From positions 1,929,501-1,993,500 of the forward strand of contig NZ_CP150166.1 of the NCBI RefSeq assembly GCF_037963765.1: a DNA stretch of 64,000 nt, given 5' to 3'. Position numbers and translations under genes: made by a program. Below the pieces are notes generated by a model. The model did not search any database. It saw nothing but the letters and a program-made list of their open reading frames with translations, and had not been told where the DNA came from. Shown here piece by piece: positions 60,539-64,000 of this stretch; positions within the stretch are counted from its first letter, which is position 1; each line of letters begins with the position of its first letter. The stretch comes from Sporosarcina sp. FSL W8-0480. GTDB taxonomy: Bacteria; Bacillota; Bacilli; Bacillales_A; Planococcaceae.

Positions 60539-60575
60539 AAAAAGGAGCAGATCAATTTGGTCTGCCCTTTTTCTT
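60539..60575. terminator. Bidirectional terminator between ribT and ypuF
   Basis: AAAAAGGAGCAGA pairs with TCTGCCCTTTTT (one bulge). It overlaps the ypuF stop region. Confidence 0.65.
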
Positions 60576-61058
60576 TTCCCGTTCAAGAAGAATATCAGTA
60601 CGATCCCTTAGCATATGTTTATGAATGACAGCATCACTGTTTCGAGGGAGTAAATCCATCGTAGCTACGGTTTCATCGACTACCTTTTTTAGTTTTTCGG
60701 AGTTCAAAGATAAAGTAAATGGAAAAAAAGACTCTTTTTTCTTAACTTTTTCTATCGATTGCTCCATGTCATTTAATAGTTTCTTGTAATTGATGAATTC
60801 GATACCATTGGATAAGGGAAAAGCTGTCATCTTTTTCTGTGCTTTTACAAGTGTACGATAAGCACCGGTGAAATTCCCCCTTCTCCAATGATAGAGTCCT
60901 GTAGATAATAAAATATATGCAGTTAGCGGATGCTCTTTCGTATAATTAGGGATAGATTTCCAATATTCTTCCAACACTTCATGGCATTCGAAGTAGTCTT
61001 GATTCCAATTAAAATAACCAATAAACTTTAAGAATAACGGATGATAATAAAATTCCAT
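60552..61058 (-). CDS. ypuF: DUF309 protein YpuF
   Basis: A helical protein of about 168 residues with the DUF309 motif DYFECHEVLEEYWK and a second YHWRRGNFTGAYRTLVKA region. Function unknown. In B. subtilis ypuF lies between the rib operon and scpA as here, but on this chromosome it is on the opposite strand to scpA. ATG 61058 is used; an in-frame TTG just before it is an alternative start because AAAGGA is nearer to it. Confidence 0.85.
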   Translation of the reverse strand: MEFYYHPLFLKFIGYFNWNQDYFECHEVLEEYWKSIPNYTKEHPLTAYILLSTGLYHWRRGNFTGAYRTLVKAQKKMTAFPLSNGIEFINYKKLLNDMEQSIEKVKKKESFFPFTLSLNSEKLKKVVDETVATMDLLPRNSDAVIHKHMLRDRTDILLEREKKKGRPN

Positions 61059-61136
61059 CAAACAAACCAATCCTTTCAATAATAATATTAAAAAGTAACT
61101 ATACATAATAACGTAAAAAGTGCATGGAGGAATAAT

Positions 61137-61901
61137 ATGACATATAAAGTAAAGCTTGAAGCCTTCGAAGGGCCTCTCGATCTATTATTACATTTAATCA
61201 ACCGACTTGAAATCGATATTTACGATATACCAATGGCAGAACTCACAAATCAATACATCGAACACCTCCATGCTATGCGTGTATTGCAACTAGATGAACT
61301 AAGCGAGTATCTTGTATTAGCCGCCACTTTACTTGAAATAAAAAGCAAAATGCTATTACCTGTACATGAAGGAGAAGCGTTGGATGATTCGTCCGACTTT
61401 GAAATGGAGGAGGACCCACGGGACGAACTGGTCGCCCGATTGGTCGAATACAAAAAATATAAAGAAGCAGCAATTTCACTAAAAGAATCGGCAGAAGAAC
61501 GATCTGTACATTTTACAAAACTTCCCGAGGACCTATCTCAATACGGAGAATTGACCGTCCCTGAAACAGAGGACAAACTAAGTGTGTTTGACCTTATCGG
61601 AGCATTTCAAAAAATGCTTGAAAGGAAAAAACTTCGTGCACCACTTACTGCTAGTATAATGAGGGCAGAGGTTTCTGTTAGTGAAAAGATGGATCATATT
61701 ATGATTATACTTGAAAGGCAAGGCGGCAGCTGTGCTTTCGATTCACTTTTCGAAGAAGGGGATATAGAAGGGTTAGTCGTAACGTTTTTATCGTTATTAG
61801 AGTTGATGAAACGGTCGGATATCGTAGTTTTACAAGACAGTAATTTCGGCAAAATGACAGTATCGACCGGGAAGGAGGAGAACTATGGAAACAATCGATG
61901 A
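61137..61901 (+). CDS. scpA: Segregation and condensation protein A
   Basis: Kleisin subunit of the SMC condensin, 254 residues. N-terminal VKLEAFEGPLDLLLHLINRLEIDIYDIPMAELT and LVLAATLLEIKSKMLLP are strongly conserved; the C-terminal winged helix binds the SMC head. AGGAGG-like sequence precedes the start. It overlaps scpB by 17 bases. Confidence 0.96.
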   Translation: MTYKVKLEAFEGPLDLLLHLINRLEIDIYDIPMAELTNQYIEHLHAMRVLQLDELSEYLVLAATLLEIKSKMLLPVHEGEALDDSSDFEMEEDPRDELVARLVEYKKYKEAAISLKESAEERSVHFTKLPEDLSQYGELTVPETEDKLSVFDLIGAFQKMLERKKLRAPLTASIMRAEVSVSEKMDHIMIILERQGGSCAFDSLFEEGDIEGLVVTFLSLLELMKRSDIVVLQDSNFGKMTVSTGKEENYGNNR

Positions 61902-62496
61902 TCGGATTATCGGCATGCTTGAAAGTTTTTTATTCATAGCAGGGGACGACGGCTTAACATTAAAAAATATTTCAACATTGCTTCAAACCGATGACGAAAC
62001 AGCCGCCATCATAGCTGAGCAACTTCGTTTAAACTATGAAAATCGATCGGGTTCGGGCATTACCTTGCGCCTATACGGTGGTTCCTATCGCCTCGTAACG
62101 AAGGCTGAATATGCAGATGATATATTGCGTATGCTCGAAAATCCGACAAGAAATCCTATTACACAAGCCTCACTTGAGGTTTTGGCCATTATAGCGTATA
62201 AACAGCCCGTGACACGGGTAGAAATAGATGATCTACGAGGCGTGAAATCCGATGGTCCAATACAAACTCTCGTAGCTAAAGGATTCATTATGGAAAAAGG
62301 GCGCTTGGAAAGTAGCGGAAGACCAATCCTTTATGGGACAACAGAATTGTTTTTGGATAAATTCGGGTTAGAGTCCATTGATATGTTGCCACCGCTTTTG
62401 GAAGGTGATGTTGAATCGTTTGGAGACACAGATTTGTTTTTGACAAAATTCCAAGAAGCATTCGAAATGACTGATGAAGGAGGAAACAGTGATTGA
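61885..62496 (+). CDS. scpB: Segregation and condensation protein B
   Basis: Winged-helix partner of ScpA, 203 residues (MLESFLFIAGDDGLTLKNIS, ASLEVLAIIAYKQPVTRVEID, GPIQTLVAKGFI). It completes the SMC-ScpA-ScpB condensin for chromosome segregation. AAGGAGGAG lies before ATG 61885 within scpA. Its TGA overlaps the TTG start of the following carboxypeptidase. Confidence 0.96.
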   Translation: METIDDRIIGMLESFLFIAGDDGLTLKNISTLLQTDDETAAIIAEQLRLNYENRSGSGITLRLYGGSYRLVTKAEYADDILRMLENPTRNPITQASLEVLAIIAYKQPVTRVEIDDLRGVKSDGPIQTLVAKGFIMEKGRLESSGRPILYGTTELFLDKFGLESIDMLPPLLEGDVESFGDTDLFLTKFQEAFEMTDEGGNSD

Positions 62497-63506
62497 AGCG
62501 GACGATAATAGCAATTGTCCTATTCGTATCCCTTGTATTGACACCACTACCAACTGACAAAAAAGATGCGGCAATGGGTGGTAGTGCATGGGCCGTACTT
62601 GATGGAGACACTGGCCGTTTGTTGAGTGGATCGAATGAAAATCTTCAGTTGCCAATTGCCAGTTTAACTAAAATGTGGACTGCCCTTACTTTCCTTGAAA
62701 GTGGTAGAGCAGAGGGTGAAATTACCATTTCAGCTGCAGCGGCTTCCGCGGAAGGCTCGTCCATCTATACGCAAATAGGTGAAAGATGGGATAGCGATGC
62801 ATTGCTGTACGGTTTGATGTTACGTTCGGGAAATGATGCAGCCTTTGCATTGGCGGAACATGCCGGAGGATCAGTGGATGGCTTTGTTGACTTAATGAAT
62901 GAAAAAGCAAAATTATATGGTTTTGAACGGACAACCTTTAAAAATCCATCAGGACTTCATCATGAAGAACATCTCTCAACTGCTTATGAGACTGGACTCA
63001 TGCTCTATTTTGCAATGAAAAATAAAGAGTTTAGAAAAATTGCCTCGACCGAGAAATTTGTCTATCGAAAAGGCGACGAAGTAAGAAGTTGGGGAAACAA
63101 ACACCGTCTTGTCCATTCGAATAAAACAGTCATTGCCGGAAAGACCGGTTTCACAAAAGCGGCCGGAAGAACTCTTGCAACGTATTTCGAAAAGGATGGA
63201 AAAAAATTGATCGTCGTCACACTAAATAATGGGAATGACTGGAATACACATGAATATTTGGCTAATGAAACATTTAACAACTATGATCTTGTGACTGTTG
63301 CGAAAAAAGGCGAATACCGCATTTTACCTGGAATTACAGGCAAGTTGAAAAAACCAATTGTCCTTTTGCTGAATAAGGACGAGGAGGAAAAGGTATCCCA
63401 TGTCATATACATTCCACGGAACCAAGGGAAAAAAGGTACCGGAACATGGACCGTCTCATTAGACAACGAAGTACTCGCTACAACCCAAGTTGACATAAGA
63501 AAATAG
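62493..63506 (+). CDS. D-alanyl-D-alanine carboxypeptidase
   Basis: Secreted S11 penicillin-binding protein of 337 residues that trims D-Ala from peptidoglycan stem peptides. After the signal peptide come the active-site tetrad Ser57-Lys60 (SLTK), Ser112-Gly-Asn (SGN) and Lys217-Thr-Gly (KTG). The TTG start at 62493 overlaps the scpB stop; AAGGAGG is eight bases upstream. In B. subtilis the gene in this slot is dacB, a spore-cortex enzyme followed by spmA-spmB. Those two are absent here, so a dacB role is likely but not certain. Confidence 0.9.
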   Translation: MKRTIIAIVLFVSLVLTPLPTDKKDAAMGGSAWAVLDGDTGRLLSGSNENLQLPIASLTKMWTALTFLESGRAEGEITISAAAASAEGSSIYTQIGERWDSDALLYGLMLRSGNDAAFALAEHAGGSVDGFVDLMNEKAKLYGFERTTFKNPSGLHHEEHLSTAYETGLMLYFAMKNKEFRKIASTEKFVYRKGDEVRSWGNKHRLVHSNKTVIAGKTGFTKAAGRTLATYFEKDGKKLIVVTLNNGNDWNTHEYLANETFNNYDLVTVAKKGEYRILPGITGKLKKPIVLLLNKDEEEKVSHVIYIPRNQGKKGTGTWTVSLDNEVLATTQVDIRK

Positions 63507-63558
63507 GAAAAAGATTCAAAAACAATCATAAATAATTGTGTTGACTATAAAATTTCGG

Positions 63559-63592
63559 GAAGACTGACTGTATACAGGTCGGTCTTCTTTTC
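63559..63592 (+). terminator. Terminator before rluB
   Basis: GAAGACTGAC (63559-63568) pairs with GTCGGTCTTC (63578-63587), with one G-U pair, then TTTT. Confidence 0.75.
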
Positions 63593-63643
63593 ATTTGCAC
63601 GGAAATATGACATAATTTTTTGAGGTAGAAAGAAGGTGACGAT

Positions 63644-64000
63644 TTGGAAAGACTACAAAAAGTATTGGCCCAAGCCGGCGTTGCATCCCGTAGGAAAGCG
63701 GAAAAGCTAATCGTCGATGGGAAAGTAAAAGTGAATGGAATCGTCGTTACTGAATTAGGTACGAAAGTTACCCGTAATGACAGAGTAGAAGTAGAAGGAG
63801 TCGAGCTTGTTAAGGAGGAGTTCGTCTATTATTTACTATACAAACCGAGAGGGTACATATCGACTGTAAGCGATGATAAGGGCAGAAAGACGGTCCTCGA
63901 TCTTCTCCCGATGGTGGAACAACGTATATTCCCAGTCGGCAGACTTGATTTTGATACGTCTGGAATCATCATTTTAACAAATGATGGTGATTTCTCTTAT
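63644..64000 (+). CDS. rluB: Pseudouridine synthase RluB, 3' truncated by window edge
   Basis: The first 119 codons of a 23S rRNA pseudouridine synthase of the RsuA/RluB family; the frame is open at base 64000. An N-terminal S4 RNA-binding domain (RLQKVLAQAGVASRRKAEKL) precedes the catalytic domain, with catalytic Asp102 in GRLDFDTSG. The start is TTG 63644, spaced about seven bases from AAGGTG. In B. subtilis rluB follows spmB in the same neighbourhood. Confidence 0.92.
   Translation, partial: MERLQKVLAQAGVASRRKAEKLIVDGKVKVNGIVVTELGTKVTRNDRVEVEGVELVKEEFVYYLLYKPRGYISTVSDDKGRKTVLDLLPMVEQRIFPVGRLDFDTSGIIILTNDGDFSY

Overview
The window looks like a 64 kb piece of chromosome from an endospore-forming, low-GC Gram-positive of the order Bacillales, most likely a Planococcaceae member such as Sporosarcina. 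This is inferred from gene content and synteny, not from a database search. Sporulation genes are present (spoVS, cotE, sirA, a Spo0E-like gene, spoIIAA-spoIIAB-sigF, spoVAF), the housekeeping order resembles Bacillus subtilis, ribosome binding sites are strong AGGAGG types, and TTG starts are common (pgsA, recA, xpt, rluB and others). No rRNA, tRNA, phage or insertion sequence was seen.

Layout. Bases 1-13,007 follow the B. subtilis ymf-rec-ymd block: two M16 peptidase-like proteins (the first cut by the left edge), EF-P modification reductase ymfI, ymfK, rodZ, pgsA, cinA, recA, RNase Y, ymdB, spoVS, miaB and ymcA. Bases 13,008-22,262 hold repeat elements, cotE, mutS, mutL, an inserted glycerol kinase plus lipase pair, miaA and hfq. 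Bases 22,332-28,840 hold a methionine gamma-lyase-like PLP enzyme, the divergent SOS locus lexA/yneA-yneB-ynzC, transketolase, sirA and yneF.

Bases 28,900-33,430 are accessory: a T4 endonuclease V-like glycosylase, a stress flavin-type protein, and a cassette of MoxR AAA ATPase, VWA protein and P-loop kinase. Bases 33,438-51,190 correspond to the yqkD-yqkE-yqkF-nudF region of B. subtilis with many insertions: HMG-CoA lyase and thiolase, a sporulation lipoprotein, ilvE, an FAD oxidase, pseudouridine catabolism (psuK-psuG), a 16-unit 41-bp repeat array, exoA, a KGG stress protein, a guanine riboswitch with xpt-pbuX, and a decayed HTH/P60 locus.

Bases 51,277-64,000 hold fur, xerD, deoB-pdp (nucleoside salvage), the spoIIA operon with sigF, spoVAF, lysA with a coupled 35-residue membrane peptide, ribT, ypuF, scpA-scpB, a D-Ala-D-Ala carboxypeptidase and the start of rluB, cut by the right edge. 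Compared with B. subtilis, dacF, spoVAA-AE, the rest of the rib operon and spmA-spmB are absent from their usual slots.

Regulation readable from sequence: LexA boxes at recA and lexA/yneA; a Spo0A box overlapping a wide-spaced promoter at sirA; a sigma-H-like promoter with a Spo0A box at spoIIA; sigma-B-like promoters before two stress genes; a guanine riboswitch; many intrinsic terminators. The most unexplained element is the 41-bp array at 42,415-43,092. Next come a roughly 120-bp palindromic repeat family and the MoxR/VWA/kinase cassette.
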